The notes: a model not told the origin generated them from the sequence alone. 64,000 nt of DNA from Roseithermus sacchariphilus (GCA_003285105.1 CP030158.1:1650501-1714500), one strand, 5' to 3'. Counted from the first letter of the stretch, positions 8,312-17,029 are shown. Made by a program: numbers and translations.

Positions 8312-9277
8312 ATGCAGCCTCTCGACATTCTGCTGGCCAACCTGCTCTCGCCGATCGTGTTGGCCTTCGTGCTGGGCGTGATCGCCTCCGTGGTGCGCAG
8401 CGACCTGAAGTTTCCCGAGTCCCTCTACACCGCGCTTTCGATCTATCTGCTCTTTGCCATCGGGTTGAAAGGCGGAGCCGAGCTGAGCCAGACGCCGGTG
8501 AGGGTGTTTCTCGGTCCGGCGCTGGTGACGGTGGCGCTGGGGATCATCACGCCCATCATTGCCTACAACGTGCTGCGGCGGACGAAGCGGATGGACCGGG
8601 CCAATGCGGCCGCGCTGGCGGCGCATTACGGGTCGGTTTCGGCGGTGACGTTCATTGCGGCGCAGGCCTTCGGCACGCTGAACGGGGAGCCGGCGGAGGG
8701 ATACATGCCGGCGCTGGTGGCATTGCTGGAAGTGCCGGCCATCGTGGTGGCGCTGATGATCGCCTTCGTGCGGTCGAAGCGGGCGGGGTCGTGGCAGGCG
8801 GCGCTGCACGAGGTGCTGGCGGGCAAGAGCGTGGTGCTGCTGCTGGGCGGGCTGGTGATCGGCCTGCTGGCGGGCAAGGACGGCATCGAGCCGGTGGAGC
8901 CGTTCTTCGTCTCCGGCTTCAAGGGGGCGCTGACGCTGTTCCTGCTGGAGATGGGCATGGTGGCCGCCCGGCGGCTGCGGGACCTGCGGACGGTCGGGCT
9001 GTATCTGGTGGCCTTCGGGGTGTTGCTGCCCATCGTGCACGGGGCGCTCGGCGTCTGGGCCGGCACCTGGGCCGGCATGTCGATCGGGGGCGCGGCGGTG
9101 CTGGGGGCGATGGTCTCCAGCGCGTCCTACATCGCGGCGCCGGCGGCCGTGCGCATCGCCCTGCCGGAGGCGAACCCGACGTATTACCTCACGGCCTCGC
9201 TCGGCATCACCTTTCCGTTCAACCTGACCCTGGGCATTCCCCTGTATTTTGCCATCGCCCGGTGGCTCGCGCTCTGA
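8312..9277 (+). CDS. sbtA: Sodium-dependent bicarbonate transporter SbtA
   Basis: A 321-residue membrane protein of the SbtA (DUF897) family. It starts LLANLLSPIVLAFVLGVIAS and shows FPESLYTALSIYLLFAIGLKGG, AALAAHYGSVSAVTFIAA and, near the end, YLTASLGITFPFNLTLGIPLY, which are the conserved half-repeats that bind bicarbonate and sodium in the cyanobacterial protein. About ten membrane segments can be counted. The family is a high-affinity Na+/HCO3- symporter. The next gene is the PII-like SbtB, as in cyanobacteria, and the preceding genes are Na+/H+ antiporters. A hairpin sits in the 97-bp gap after nhaA. Confidence 0.92.
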   Translation: MQPLDILLANLLSPIVLAFVLGVIASVVRSDLKFPESLYTALSIYLLFAIGLKGGAELSQTPVRVFLGPALVTVALGIITPIIAYNVLRRTKRMDRANAAALAAHYGSVSAVTFIAAQAFGTLNGEPAEGYMPALVALLEVPAIVVALMIAFVRSKRAGSWQAALHEVLAGKSVVLLLGGLVIGLLAGKDGIEPVEPFFVSGFKGALTLFLLEMGMVAARRLRDLRTVGLYLVAFGVLLPIVHGALGVWAGTWAGMSIGGAAVLGAMVSSASYIAAPAAVRIALPEANPTYYLTASLGITFPFNLTLGIPLYFAIARWLAL

Positions 9278-9348
9278 CGCGGACGCCTCGCGGGGGCGCA
9301 GCGCTCCGGTTCCGTCCTCTTCCGTCGCATCATCCCGGTAGCATCATC

Positions 9349-9651
9349 ATGTCCTACGTCACGCTCAAGCTGGTCACGATCGTCGCCGAGCGGATCCTGG
9401 CGGATCGGTTGTCCGAGGAACTGCGCGAACTGGGCGCGCGCGGGCTCACCATCACCGACGTCACGGGCAGCGGCTCGCGGGGCGTGCGCGCCAGCGAGTG
9501 GGAAGGCGCCAACGTCAAGATCGAGAGCGTCGTGAGCCCGGCCGTCGCCGAGCGCATCATGGCCCACGTCGCCGAGCACTACTTCCAGTACTACGCCGTG
9601 ATCGTCTACGCCCACCCGGTCGACGTCGTCCGGGGCGACAAGTACGTCTAG
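9349..9651 (+). CDS. sbtB: SbtB-like PII signalling protein
   Basis: A 100-residue PII-superfamily protein. The beta-alpha-beta start TLKLVTIVAERILADRLSEEL, the T-loop region with GSGSRGVRASEWEGANVKIE, and the C-terminal YYAVIVYAHPVDVVRGDKYV match SbtB, which binds adenine nucleotides and inhibits SbtA at the membrane. The Cys-rich redox loop found at the C-terminus of some cyanobacterial SbtB proteins is absent. It follows sbtA by 71 bp. The stop codon TAG at 9649-9651 lies at the edge of a palindromic mobile element whose insertion preserved the stop. Confidence 0.9.
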   Translation: MSYVTLKLVTIVAERILADRLSEELRELGARGLTITDVTGSGSRGVRASEWEGANVKIESVVSPAVAERIMAHVAEHYFQYYAVIVYAHPVDVVRGDKYV

Positions 9652-9813
9652 TGCTGCGTCAAGCCTGTTCTGACAGGTTCTGCGCGGTCCGTTCGCTCGC
9701 CGGCGGCGTTCCCGAATCTTGCCGTAGCTCTGGCTACGCCGCGATTCGGCGCCTTGCCGGCGACCAGACAGCCGCGCGCATAAACACGTCATTTCACACT
9801 TGACGCAGTACTA
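9649..9813. mobile_element. MITE with 13-bp inverted repeats and TA target duplication
   Basis: A 165-bp element flanked by TA on both sides. The terminal inverted repeats are GTGCTGCGTCAAG (9651-9663) and CTTGACGCAGTAC (9799-9811), one mismatch in 13. The inside is palindromic about the same centre near 9730: TCGCCGGC/GCCGGCGA, CGAATC/GATTCG and CGTAGC/GCTACG pair as nested arms. No transposase is encoded. The TA duplication and end layout fit non-autonomous IS630/Tc1-mariner-type elements; the family is an inference. Confidence 0.8.
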
Positions 9814-9824
9814 GCCGGGGGCGG

Positions 9825-12308
9825 TCAGGCGTCGGGGGCGCCGGGGTCGGCGGTGCCGTGGGCCGGATCGGCTCCGGCCAGCATGTGGAGGAGCTGTTTG
9901 CGGGTGAAGGGTTTGCTCAGGTAGGCGCTGAAACCGAGGTCGAGGAAGCGTTCCCGGTCGCCGGGGAGGGCATAGGCCGTCACGGCGATGATGGGGGCGG
10001 CGGCGTAGGCGGGCAGGGCACGGAGGCTCTCGAGGGCGTCGATGCCGGTGCGCTCGGCGTTCAGGTTGATGTCCATCAGGACCACGTCGAACGGGGGATC
10101 CTGCCGGGCCAGCGCCAGGGCTTCGGCCTCGGAGCGGGCGAGGGTGACGGTATACCGCCCGCGCAGCATGCGGCGGACCAGCTCCGGCAGGATGGTCGTG
10201 TCCTCGACCAGCAGCAGCCGGGGGAGCACGGCCTCCCGGGAAACGGGCGTCGCGTTCGTCGCGCTCGGGCCGGCGTACGGGAAGCGGACGACGAAGGTGG
10301 TGCCCTCGTGCTTCCGGGAGGTGACCGAGATCTCTCCGTGCATCAGGTCGACCAGGTGCCGGGTGATGGCCAGGCCCAGCCCGCTGCCCTCATGGGACCG
10401 GGTCAGCCCGTCGCTCTCCTGGCGGAACGCATCGAACAGGTGCGGCAGGAAGGCGGCGTCGATGCCGATGCCGGTATCCTGGATTGAGATCGAGACGGTA
10501 CCCGGGTCGGGCGTCACGCGGACGACGACCGAGCCCCGCGCGGTGAACTTGATGGCGTTGCCGATGAGGTTGTTCAGGATGCGGTCGAGGCAGGCAGCGT
10601 CCAGTTCGACGGGCACCGGGTGGTCGGGGACGACGGCGCGGAGCGTGACGGGCTTGTCCTGGACGAGCGGTTGCAGCATGGCCACTTTGGTGCGGATCTC
10701 ACGGCTCAGGTCCAGCGGTTCTCGGCGGACCTTGAGGTTGCCGGATTCGATCAGGGAGAGGTCGAGCACCGAGTTGATCGTGTTCAGCAGGCGTCGTCCA
10801 CTCTGTTCGATATGCCGGGCCAGCTCGCGCTGGCTTTCGGGCACCTCCTCGGCCAGCACCGAGGCAAAGCCGATCACGGCCGTCAGCGGCGTACGGATCT
10901 CGTGGCTCATGTTGGCGAGGAAGGCCGACTTCAGCCGGCTCATCTCCTCGGCTTCCTCGCGGGCTTCGATGAGGGCGAATTCCGCCTCTTTGCGCTCGGT
11001 GATGACCTGAGCCGTTCCGTTCATACGCAGCGGGGTGCCGTCGGCGTCGCAGGTCACCTGCGCCTCTCCGGCGATCCATTCGATCCGCCCATCCGGGAGG
11101 CAGACGCGGTGCTCGGTGCGGAAGGGCATGCCGGTGGCGGTGCTGTGCTCGACGGCGGCGCGCCAGGCGGGCCGGTCTTCGGGATGCACCAGCGCGGCGT
11201 AGCCCTCCAGCCGGCCGTCGAAGTGCCCGTCCGGCAGCGGGATGACGCGGGCCATCGTGTCGGACCAGCGGATGGTGTCCGTCGGGAGGTCCCATTCCCA
11301 CGTGCCCATGCGAGCGGCCGTCAGGGCCTGGTCGAGGCGGTGCTGGCTCTGTGCCATCGCCTGCTCGAAGGCGTGCTGCGCCGTCACGTCCCGCACGACC
11401 GTCATGACGGCGTCGTGGCCCTCGTAGGTGATGGCGGTGGCGCGGGCTTCGATGTGGCGGATGGGGCCGGCCGGGCGGGTGACGTGGGCATGCATGGTCG
11501 GCCCGGGGCCGGGCTCCTGGCTGCGGGCCTGCCGGATGAGCGTGCCGGCATCGTCGGCGGACAGGCCCACCTCCCGGAGCGTCTGCCCGACGACGGCTTC
11601 GGGGTCGTCGAGGCCGAGGAGGTCGGCGGCGGCCTGGTTGGCATAGATCACCCGCCCCGCGGTGTCGTTGATGAAGAGGGCCTCGGGGTTGAGCAGGACG
11701 AGCTTGCGCCACCGTTCTTCGCTCTCGCGGAGGCCCCGCTCGGTGTGGGTCGGGCAGGCCAGGGTGAGGTGCCGTGCGGCGTCTTCGAGGAGCGTGGTTT
11801 CGTAGGCCGTCCAGGCATGGGGGGCGGGGGTCGTCATGCGCAGCACGGCCACCAGGCGGTCATCGCGCCGCAGGGGCACGTCGACGAGGGCCTGCACGCC
11901 GGCGGCGTGGAGGTGGGCGGCGCGGGCGCGGGTGTACGTGTGCCGGTCGGTGGCCTCGATGGTCACGGTCCGGCCGTCGCGCAGCGCAGCGCCATGCTCC
12001 GGGCTGACGGTGTCGGTGGGGGCGGTGTGGGTGGAAGTCGCCGGCGAGAAGGCCGGATACAACCGATGGCCGGTGAGGCGCTGCAGGGAGATCGAGCCGG
12101 TGGGGAGGAGGGGATGCAGGTGCTCGACGGCCAGATGCGTCAGCGGCTCCAGCGTGGTGCCGTGTGCCAGCGCCGTGGACAGACGGTGCGTCAGATCCAG
12201 CCGAGTCTGTGCCTGTTCCAGGGCGGTTGCCGGGGGCATGAGAGAAACCGGTTCGTGGCTGCAGAAAGCCGGGCACCCGGTACCCGGAAGAGGGGCATCG
12301 GAGGGCAC
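9825..12308 (-). CDS. Hybrid histidine kinase (GAF-PAS-PAS-HisKA-HATPase-REC)
   Basis: A soluble sensor kinase of up to 827 residues with no membrane segment. In order it has a GAF domain (about residues 40-185), a PAS domain (LLNPEALFINDTAGRVIYANQAA), a PAC linker, a second PAS (RMGTWEWDLPTDTIRWSD), HisKA with SHEIRTPLTAV (phospho-acceptor H469), HATPase with DTGIGI and GSGLGLAI motifs, and a C-terminal receiver with VVLMDINLN (acceptor D746) and the TAYALPGD region. The stimulus is unknown. Translation may instead start at the ATG at 12239 (MPPATALEQAQ), which removes 23 poorly conserved residues. The separate output regulator is not in the window. Confidence 0.92.
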   Translation of the reverse strand: MPSDAPLPGTGCPAFCSHEPVSLMPPATALEQAQTRLDLTHRLSTALAHGTTLEPLTHLAVEHLHPLLPTGSISLQRLTGHRLYPAFSPATSTHTAPTDTVSPEHGAALRDGRTVTIEATDRHTYTRARAAHLHAAGVQALVDVPLRRDDRLVAVLRMTTPAPHAWTAYETTLLEDAARHLTLACPTHTERGLRESEERWRKLVLLNPEALFINDTAGRVIYANQAAADLLGLDDPEAVVGQTLREVGLSADDAGTLIRQARSQEPGPGPTMHAHVTRPAGPIRHIEARATAITYEGHDAVMTVVRDVTAQHAFEQAMAQSQHRLDQALTAARMGTWEWDLPTDTIRWSDTMARVIPLPDGHFDGRLEGYAALVHPEDRPAWRAAVEHSTATGMPFRTEHRVCLPDGRIEWIAGEAQVTCDADGTPLRMNGTAQVITERKEAEFALIEAREEAEEMSRLKSAFLANMSHEIRTPLTAVIGFASVLAEEVPESQRELARHIEQSGRRLLNTINSVLDLSLIESGNLKVRREPLDLSREIRTKVAMLQPLVQDKPVTLRAVVPDHPVPVELDAACLDRILNNLIGNAIKFTARGSVVVRVTPDPGTVSISIQDTGIGIDAAFLPHLFDAFRQESDGLTRSHEGSGLGLAITRHLVDLMHGEISVTSRKHEGTTFVVRFPYAGPSATNATPVSREAVLPRLLLVEDTTILPELVRRMLRGRYTVTLARSEAEALALARQDPPFDVVLMDINLNAERTGIDALESLRALPAYAAAPIIAVTAYALPGDRERFLDLGFSAYLSKPFTRKQLLHMLAGADPAHGTADPGAPDA

Positions 12309-12359
12309 AGGTCTTGCCCGCGGACGGGTGTGAGAAGCGCATCCGGTTTGATCGGAAGA

Positions 12360-13562
12360 TCAGGACCAGCGCGGCAGAAAGGAGGTGCCCATCGGAAGGG
12401 CCGGCGCGCCGAAGTAGGCCGCCACGGTGGCGGCATGATCGGCGAAGGTGCGTCGTGTGCCGAGGGGACGCCCCGGCGTGGCTCCATCGACCAGCAGCAC
12501 CGGCACGTATTCCCGGGTGTGGTCGGTGCCGGGGGTGGTCGGGTCGTTGCCGTGGTCGGCGGTGATGAGGAGGCAGGCGGCCTCCGGCAGGTGCGCCAGC
12601 AGGGCGGGCAGGGCGGCGTCGAAGGCCTCCAGCGCGGCGGCAAAGCCGGCCGGGTCGTTGCGGTGACCGTATTCCTGGTCGAAGTCGACGAGGTTGGTCC
12701 AGAGGAACGTGGGCCGTTCTCCCGCCGCTCGGATCTGTGCCAGGGTGATGGCCAGGCCCTCCGCGTTGGTGCGGGTTTTGTGAAGGGCATCAAACCCGAC
12801 GCCCGCGAACAGGTCGCCGATTTTGCCGACGGCCACGGTATGGACGCCGTGCCGGCGGAGTCGTTCCTGGAGCGGCGGGCGGGGTGGGGGCAGGGCGAAG
12901 TCCTTGCGCTCGCCGGAGACGCGCTCGAAGGCGCCGGGCGTTCCCACGAAGGGGCGGGCAATGACGCGCCCGACGGCATGCTCGCCGACGCAGACCCGTT
13001 CTCGCGTGACGGCGCAGAGGCGGTAGAGCTCGTCCAGCGGGATCACGTCCTTGTGGGCGGCGATCTGGAAGACGCTGTCGGCCGAGGTGTAGACGATCGG
13101 GTAGCCGGTTTCCAGGTGGCGGGCCCCCAGTTCGGCGATGATGGCCGTCCCCGAGGCCGGGCGGTTGCCGAGCACGCCCCGGCAGCCGGTGGCGTCCAGG
13201 AACGAGCGGATGAGGTCGTCGGGGAAGCCCTCGGGGTAGGTCGGGAAGGGGCGCGTCAGGTGCAGGCCGGCCAGCTCCCAGTGGCCGGTCGTGCTGTCTT
13301 TCCCGGCCGAGACTTCCTGCATCCGGCCGAAATGCGCCTGCGGAGTCGGGACGACCGGGACGCCGGCGAGCGGGGCGATGTGGCCGAGGCCGAGTGCCGT
13401 CAGGTGCGGCAGGCGGGGCCGGGCCACGGCGCAGACGTGGCCCAGGGTGTTGCTGCCGGCATCTCCGTAGCGGTCCGCATCCGGCTGGGCGCCGATGCCG
13501 ACGCCATCGAGCACGATGGTCACGAACAGCGGCGCCGGGGAAGGATCGAAAGGGGCGGGCAT
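12360..13562 (-). CDS. deoB: Phosphopentomutase
   Basis: A 400-residue enzyme of the alkaline-phosphatase superfamily that interconverts ribose 1-phosphate and ribose 5-phosphate in nucleoside salvage. The sequence has VLDGVGIGAQPDAD for the first metal site, DAGSNTLGHV containing the phospho-acceptor threonine, GKDSTTGHWE, the central FAGVGFDALHKTRTNAEG, LVDFDQEYGHRND, and ADHGNDPTTPGTDHTREYVP for the second metal site, all typical of DeoB. Its length is normal for the family. It lies between the GAF-domain gene and the hybrid kinase on the minus strand, with no other nucleoside genes nearby. Confidence 0.95.
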   Translation of the reverse strand: MPAPFDPSPAPLFVTIVLDGVGIGAQPDADRYGDAGSNTLGHVCAVARPRLPHLTALGLGHIAPLAGVPVVPTPQAHFGRMQEVSAGKDSTTGHWELAGLHLTRPFPTYPEGFPDDLIRSFLDATGCRGVLGNRPASGTAIIAELGARHLETGYPIVYTSADSVFQIAAHKDVIPLDELYRLCAVTRERVCVGEHAVGRVIARPFVGTPGAFERVSGERKDFALPPPRPPLQERLRRHGVHTVAVGKIGDLFAGVGFDALHKTRTNAEGLAITLAQIRAAGERPTFLWTNLVDFDQEYGHRNDPAGFAAALEAFDAALPALLAHLPEAACLLITADHGNDPTTPGTDHTREYVPVLLVDGATPGRPLGTRRTFADHAATVAAYFGAPALPMGTSFLPRWS

Positions 13563-13601
13563 CCGGTGCGGGCGGTGGGCGGAAAGGGCGGGACCGCGGG
13601 G

Positions 13602-14960
13602 CTATTCGAGGATGGTGCAGGTGCCGGTTTCGTAGGCTTCCCGGAGGGCGTCCATCGCATCGGCACGGAACGCCTCCGGGGTATCATGGCGGTCCTGCAG
13701 GAGGGCGATGCCGATGCTGACGGGCGGGGCGTCCGGGGCGGCGTGCACGGTGAGGCCGTCGCGAAGCTGCACGGCCCAGGCGTCGAACGCCGTGATCGCG
13801 CCTCGGAAAAAGACGCCGTAGGTCAGTTCGCCGAAGCGTTCCACCCGGCTCCCGGGGGCGACGGCCGCGATCCGGGCGGCGAGGGCGTCTTCTTCGGCGG
13901 CGACGTGGTCCGGCCCCCGGGCGGCGATGGTTTCGGCGTCGTTGAGGTGGATCAGGCCGAGGGCCAGGGCGTGCCCGGCCGAGCGGGCCGCTTCCATCTC
14001 TTCGGCGATGATGGCGCGGCGGGGGCGCGGGGCGTCCGCTGCATCGGCGGCGTCTGTGTCTCCGGCTTCGGCCTCCGGTGGGGGGGGGCCGGCCTCTCCC
14101 GAGGCCGGGGCCAGCAGCGTGCCCAGCAGCGTGCCGAAGCCGGTCAGGATCTGGCGCTGCCGCTCCGTCGCCAGCCCGTCGGCTCGTAGCGTGTCGACCA
14201 CCAGCAGGTAGCGCTCCGCTCCGTCCCGGGCCACGGACAGCGCCGCAAACTGGCGGACGAGCGGGCGGCCGTGGTAATACGGGAGGCCGTCGGCCGGGAA
14301 GGCCGGATCCCCGTCGTTGCAGAGCACCACCCCTGCGGTTTCGTCGGCCGGCAGCGGCTCGGCCGTGCGGACGGCGCTTTCGGTGCGGGCGTCCGGGCTG
14401 GTGCTGGCGACGGCCTCGATGGTGTAGTCCGGCGCGGCTCCTCGTTGCCGGAGCAGCACCGCCGTGTGGGCCTCCAGGGCGGCCCGGAGGGCCTGCAGGC
14501 AGGGACGCAGCACCCGGGCGCGGTGGGTGGCCGGCTCCGCGGAGGCGCCGGCTTCGGCGGATGCCGGGACCGTCGGGGTCGGTGCCTCGTCCACCACGCG
14601 AGGGAAGGACGCCGGCGACGGAGCCGGGGCGGGTGCCGGCGACGGGGCCGGAGACGCTGCGGGAGGGGCTTCGGCAGACGCCGCAGGACGGTGTGCATCG
14701 GTCGGCGTCCGGGTCGGGGTCTTCGGGCGGATCTCCAGGATGCCCAGGGCCTTCAGTTCGTCGTCCGGCGAGGCCGTTGCCGGGGTCGGGGGCTTCACCG
14801 GAGGAGGCCGCCGTCCGAACCGCCGCCGCCGGTCCGTCAGGGTCCAGCCCAGGGTCGCCAGCGCCAGCACCCCGGCGACGGCGTAGAGCAGCGGGTGCGA
14901 CAACACGACGCCCAGGATGACGGCCACGACGGCCAGAATGACGAGGAAGACGCGGATCAT
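13602..14960 (-). CDS. Membrane-anchored GAF protein with degenerate GGDEF-like domain
   Basis: A protein of 452 residues with no certain family. Residues 1-45 form two hydrophobic segments (VFLVILAVVAVILGVVL and LLYAVAGVLALATLGW). A proline/alanine-rich linker follows, roughly residues 55-155. A GAF-like region comes next (ALEAHTAVLLRQRGAAPDYTIEAVAS to YLLVVDTLRADGL). The C-terminal 150 residues look like a diguanylate-cyclase fold (ALGLIHLNDAETIA, then RVERFGELTYGVFF where GGDEF would be). The catalytic signature is lost, so it is more likely a sensor or scaffold than a cyclase. The GGDEF assignment is my inference from spacing. Confidence 0.65.
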   Translation of the reverse strand: MIRVFLVILAVVAVILGVVLSHPLLYAVAGVLALATLGWTLTDRRRRFGRRPPPVKPPTPATASPDDELKALGILEIRPKTPTRTPTDAHRPAASAEAPPAASPAPSPAPAPAPSPASFPRVVDEAPTPTVPASAEAGASAEPATHRARVLRPCLQALRAALEAHTAVLLRQRGAAPDYTIEAVASTSPDARTESAVRTAEPLPADETAGVVLCNDGDPAFPADGLPYYHGRPLVRQFAALSVARDGAERYLLVVDTLRADGLATERQRQILTGFGTLLGTLLAPASGEAGPPPPEAEAGDTDAADAADAPRPRRAIIAEEMEAARSAGHALALGLIHLNDAETIAARGPDHVAAEEDALAARIAAVAPGSRVERFGELTYGVFFRGAITAFDAWAVQLRDGLTVHAAPDAPPVSIGIALLQDRHDTPEAFRADAMDALREAYETGTCTILE

Positions 14961-15084
14961 CGGCGGCGAGAGGCGAGCCAGGGTCGGGGTGGACGCGGCG
15001 ATGGAGAAGGGCCCGGTTAAAGTACCGGGGGGGTCGGGTGAAAGTCAATGAGGCCGGGACGTCCCCGCGACGGCGTGTTCGGGG

Positions 15085-16296
15085 TCAGGAAGGGGTGGGA
15101 ACCGGTGGGGGAGGTGGCACGAACGACGGCGCGCTGGTCGGGATCGTGGCGATGCCCTCCGGCAGGTCGATGGCGGGGAGGCGGTAGGTGGTGGTTTCGC
15201 CGGGCGGGATGGGGTTGGGCTCGGCCCACAGCCGGTTCTGGTAGGTGTTCATCACCACGTGGTCACCGGCCCGGCCGAGCACGTAGCTCCGGTTCAGCGG
15301 CACCTTGCCGAAGGGCGTATCGAGCACATAGGTGGGGATGGCGAAGCCGGTGGTGCGGCCGCGCAGCGCCTCCATCAGTTCCATGCCTTTTTCGATGGAC
15401 GTGCGGAAGTGCGCCGTCCCCCCGATGAGTTGAGCCTGGTAGAGGTAGTAGGGGCGGACCCGCATGCGGACGAGCCCCTCGCAGAGCGCCTTGAGCGTCT
15501 CGACGTCGTCGTTGATGCCGCGGAGCAGCACCGTCTGGTTGCCCACCGGCACGCCGGCCCGGAGCAGCCGGTCGATGGCGGCGGCCGCATCGTCGGTCAA
15601 CTCCTTCGGGTGGTTGAAGTGGGTGTTGATCCAGAGCGGGTGATAGCGCTCCAGGACCCGGCACAGGTCGTCCGTGATGCGGTAGGGCAGCTTCACCGGC
15701 ATCCGCGAGCCGATGCGGATGACCTCCACGTGCGGGATCGCCCGCAGGCGGCTCAGGATCCACTCGAGGGACGCCTCGGCATACGTCAGCGGGTCGCCGC
15801 CGGTGAGGAGGACGTCCCGGATCTCCGGGTGCGCCGCGATGTAGTCGATGGCGGCCTGCAACTCGGCCCGGCGCATCATGAAGTCGGCATCGCCCACCAT
15901 CCGCTTGCGCAGGCAGTAGCGGCAGTAGATGGCACACTCGCTGGTGACGCAGAAGGCCACACGGTCGTGGTAGTTGTGGATGAGGTTCTTGACGGGCGAG
16001 TGAGCCACCTCCTCCAGCGGGTCCACGACGCCGATGATGTCGGGCTCCATCTCGCTCATGCGGGGCACGACCTGACGGCGGACGGGGCAATCGGGGTTGT
16101 GCGGGTCCATCAGGCGGGCGTAATACGGCGTGATGTTCCACCGGAAGAGGCCCTGCGTGGCCTCGATGGCGTCCAGTTCGTCGGGCGTCGGGTCGATCCA
16201 CCGGCGGAGGGCCTCGGCGTCGTGGACACGGTGGCGCATCTGCCAGCGCCAGTCGGACCAGTTCGGGTCGGCAAGCAGGTCGGAGCGCGAGGGCAT
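15085..16296 (-). CDS. kamA: KamA family radical SAM aminomutase
   Basis: A protein of about 403 residues of the lysine 2,3-aminomutase family. The radical SAM cluster motif is CAIYCRYC (CxxxCxxC). DVLLTGGDPLTYA, RIGSRMPVKLPYRIT and HPLWINTHFNHPKELT match the PLP/substrate barrel of KamA and glutamate 2,3-aminomutases, and NQTVLLRGIND follows. It would use S-adenosylmethionine, a [4Fe-4S] cluster and PLP to move an alpha-amino group to the beta position. Beta-lysine-type products serve as compatible solutes in some halophiles; the exact substrate cannot be fixed here. A TTG start at 16311 overlapping the stop of the upstream small gene is also possible; I chose the ATG at 16296. Confidence 0.88.
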   Translation of the reverse strand: MPSRSDLLADPNWSDWRWQMRHRVHDAEALRRWIDPTPDELDAIEATQGLFRWNITPYYARLMDPHNPDCPVRRQVVPRMSEMEPDIIGVVDPLEEVAHSPVKNLIHNYHDRVAFCVTSECAIYCRYCLRKRMVGDADFMMRRAELQAAIDYIAAHPEIRDVLLTGGDPLTYAEASLEWILSRLRAIPHVEVIRIGSRMPVKLPYRITDDLCRVLERYHPLWINTHFNHPKELTDDAAAAIDRLLRAGVPVGNQTVLLRGINDDVETLKALCEGLVRMRVRPYYLYQAQLIGGTAHFRTSIEKGMELMEALRGRTTGFAIPTYVLDTPFGKVPLNRSYVLGRAGDHVVMNTYQNRLWAEPNPIPPGETTTYRLPAIDLPEGIATIPTSAPSFVPPPPPVPTPS

Positions 16297-16307
16297 GGAC
16301 GGAGTGG

Positions 16308-16547
16308 TCAATGGTTCAGGAAGTCACGCAGGATGGCCGGGTCGGTGACGCGCTCGATGCGTTCGCCGCAGCGGCCGCAGGTGAAGAGGATCTCGCGGGG
16401 GGCGGCCGAGGCGCCGCTGAAGAGCAGCAGCCAGGCCGTCCATCCGTAGCGCATACGCGGGCGAGCGAAGTGGTGCGTGCGGTCGTGCCCACACCGGCAC
16501 GTGGGCCGGGCGGGGGCGTCCGTCGGAGGCGTGGGCGGTGTGGACAT
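16308..16547 (-). CDS. Small zinc-ribbon-like protein
   Basis: A 79-residue protein with two cysteine pairs, CRCGH near residue 17 and CGRCGERIERVTD near residue 57, separated by a moderately hydrophobic stretch (YGWTAWLLLFSGASAA). The cysteine arrangement suggests a zinc ribbon, but no known family is recognised. Its stop codon lies within a few bases of the kamA start on the same strand, so the two are probably cotranscribed and possibly translationally coupled. Function is unknown. Confidence 0.55.
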   Translation of the reverse strand: MSTPPTPPTDAPARPTCRCGHDRTHHFARPRMRYGWTAWLLLFSGASAAPREILFTCGRCGERIERVTDPAILRDFLNH

Positions 16548-16573
16548 CCCGGAGGTCAGCACGAGGTGAGGTG

Positions 16574-16697
16574 GATCAGGCCGAGCCGATGCAGCCCGCG
16601 GCGGAGCACGTCGGCGAGGAAGGCCGGGTAGGGTTGCCCGGTCAACTCGGCCAGGATGGCGAAGGTCCCGGTCGGGTCGAACGTGGGCAGGGGGTTG
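16574..16697 (-). pseudogene. Truncated copy of the 3' end of the ATP-grasp ligase gene
   Basis: A 124-bp segment identical to 17070-17193 at all but one position (C at 16688 against G). Read on the minus strand it encodes the last 41 residues or so of the ligase (PLPTFDPTGTFAILAEL... GLHRLGLI), then diverges into a different tail (HLTSC). The upstream part of the ligase is missing, so this is a duplicated gene fragment and not a functional gene. The direct repeat pair brackets the DUF4926 gene. Confidence 0.85.
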
Positions 16698-16792
16698 CGC
16701 CCGGACAGCGGGTGGTGTTCTTTGAAGGGCTTCGTTCGATGCATCCGCCCCGACGATCCTCGTCCGCGGCTCACAACCTGTTACGTACGCTG

Positions 16793-17029
16793 ATGGCAAC
16801 CGCAGGCACGGACACGTTGCGCCTCCTGGACGTGGTGGCCCTGACCGAAGACCTGCCCGATCGGGGCCTGGTTCGAGGGCAGGTGGGCACCGTCGTGGAA
16901 GTGCTGGCTCCGGGGGTGTTCGAGGTCGAGTTCGCAGACCAGCACGGCCGGGCCTACGCGCTGGTCCCCCTGCGCACCGAGCAGCTGATGCCCTTGCGGT
17001 TCGAGCCGGACGCCTCCGGGCGTGGGTAG
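16793..17029 (+). CDS. DUF4926 family small protein
   Basis: A 78-residue protein with LDVVALTEDLPDRGLVRGQVGTVVEVL, followed by FEVEFADQHGRAYALVPL. This is the SH3-like pattern of the DUF4926 family, small beta-rich proteins often found beside toxin-like or mobile genes. It is the only gene between the two 124-bp direct repeats made from the 3' end of the neighbouring ATP-grasp gene, which suggests it came in with a rearrangement. No partner toxin is visible. The ATG at 16793 gives the family's usual length. Confidence 0.75.
   Translation: MATAGTDTLRLLDVVALTEDLPDRGLVRGQVGTVVEVLAPGVFEVEFADQHGRAYALVPLRTEQLMPLRFEPDASGRG

Noticed and set aside
10620-14189. A 1189-codon plus-strand frame across the kinase, deoB and GAF genes
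   Set aside because: It spans three well-supported minus-strand genes and their gaps; the product is Gly/Arg/Val-rich noise.
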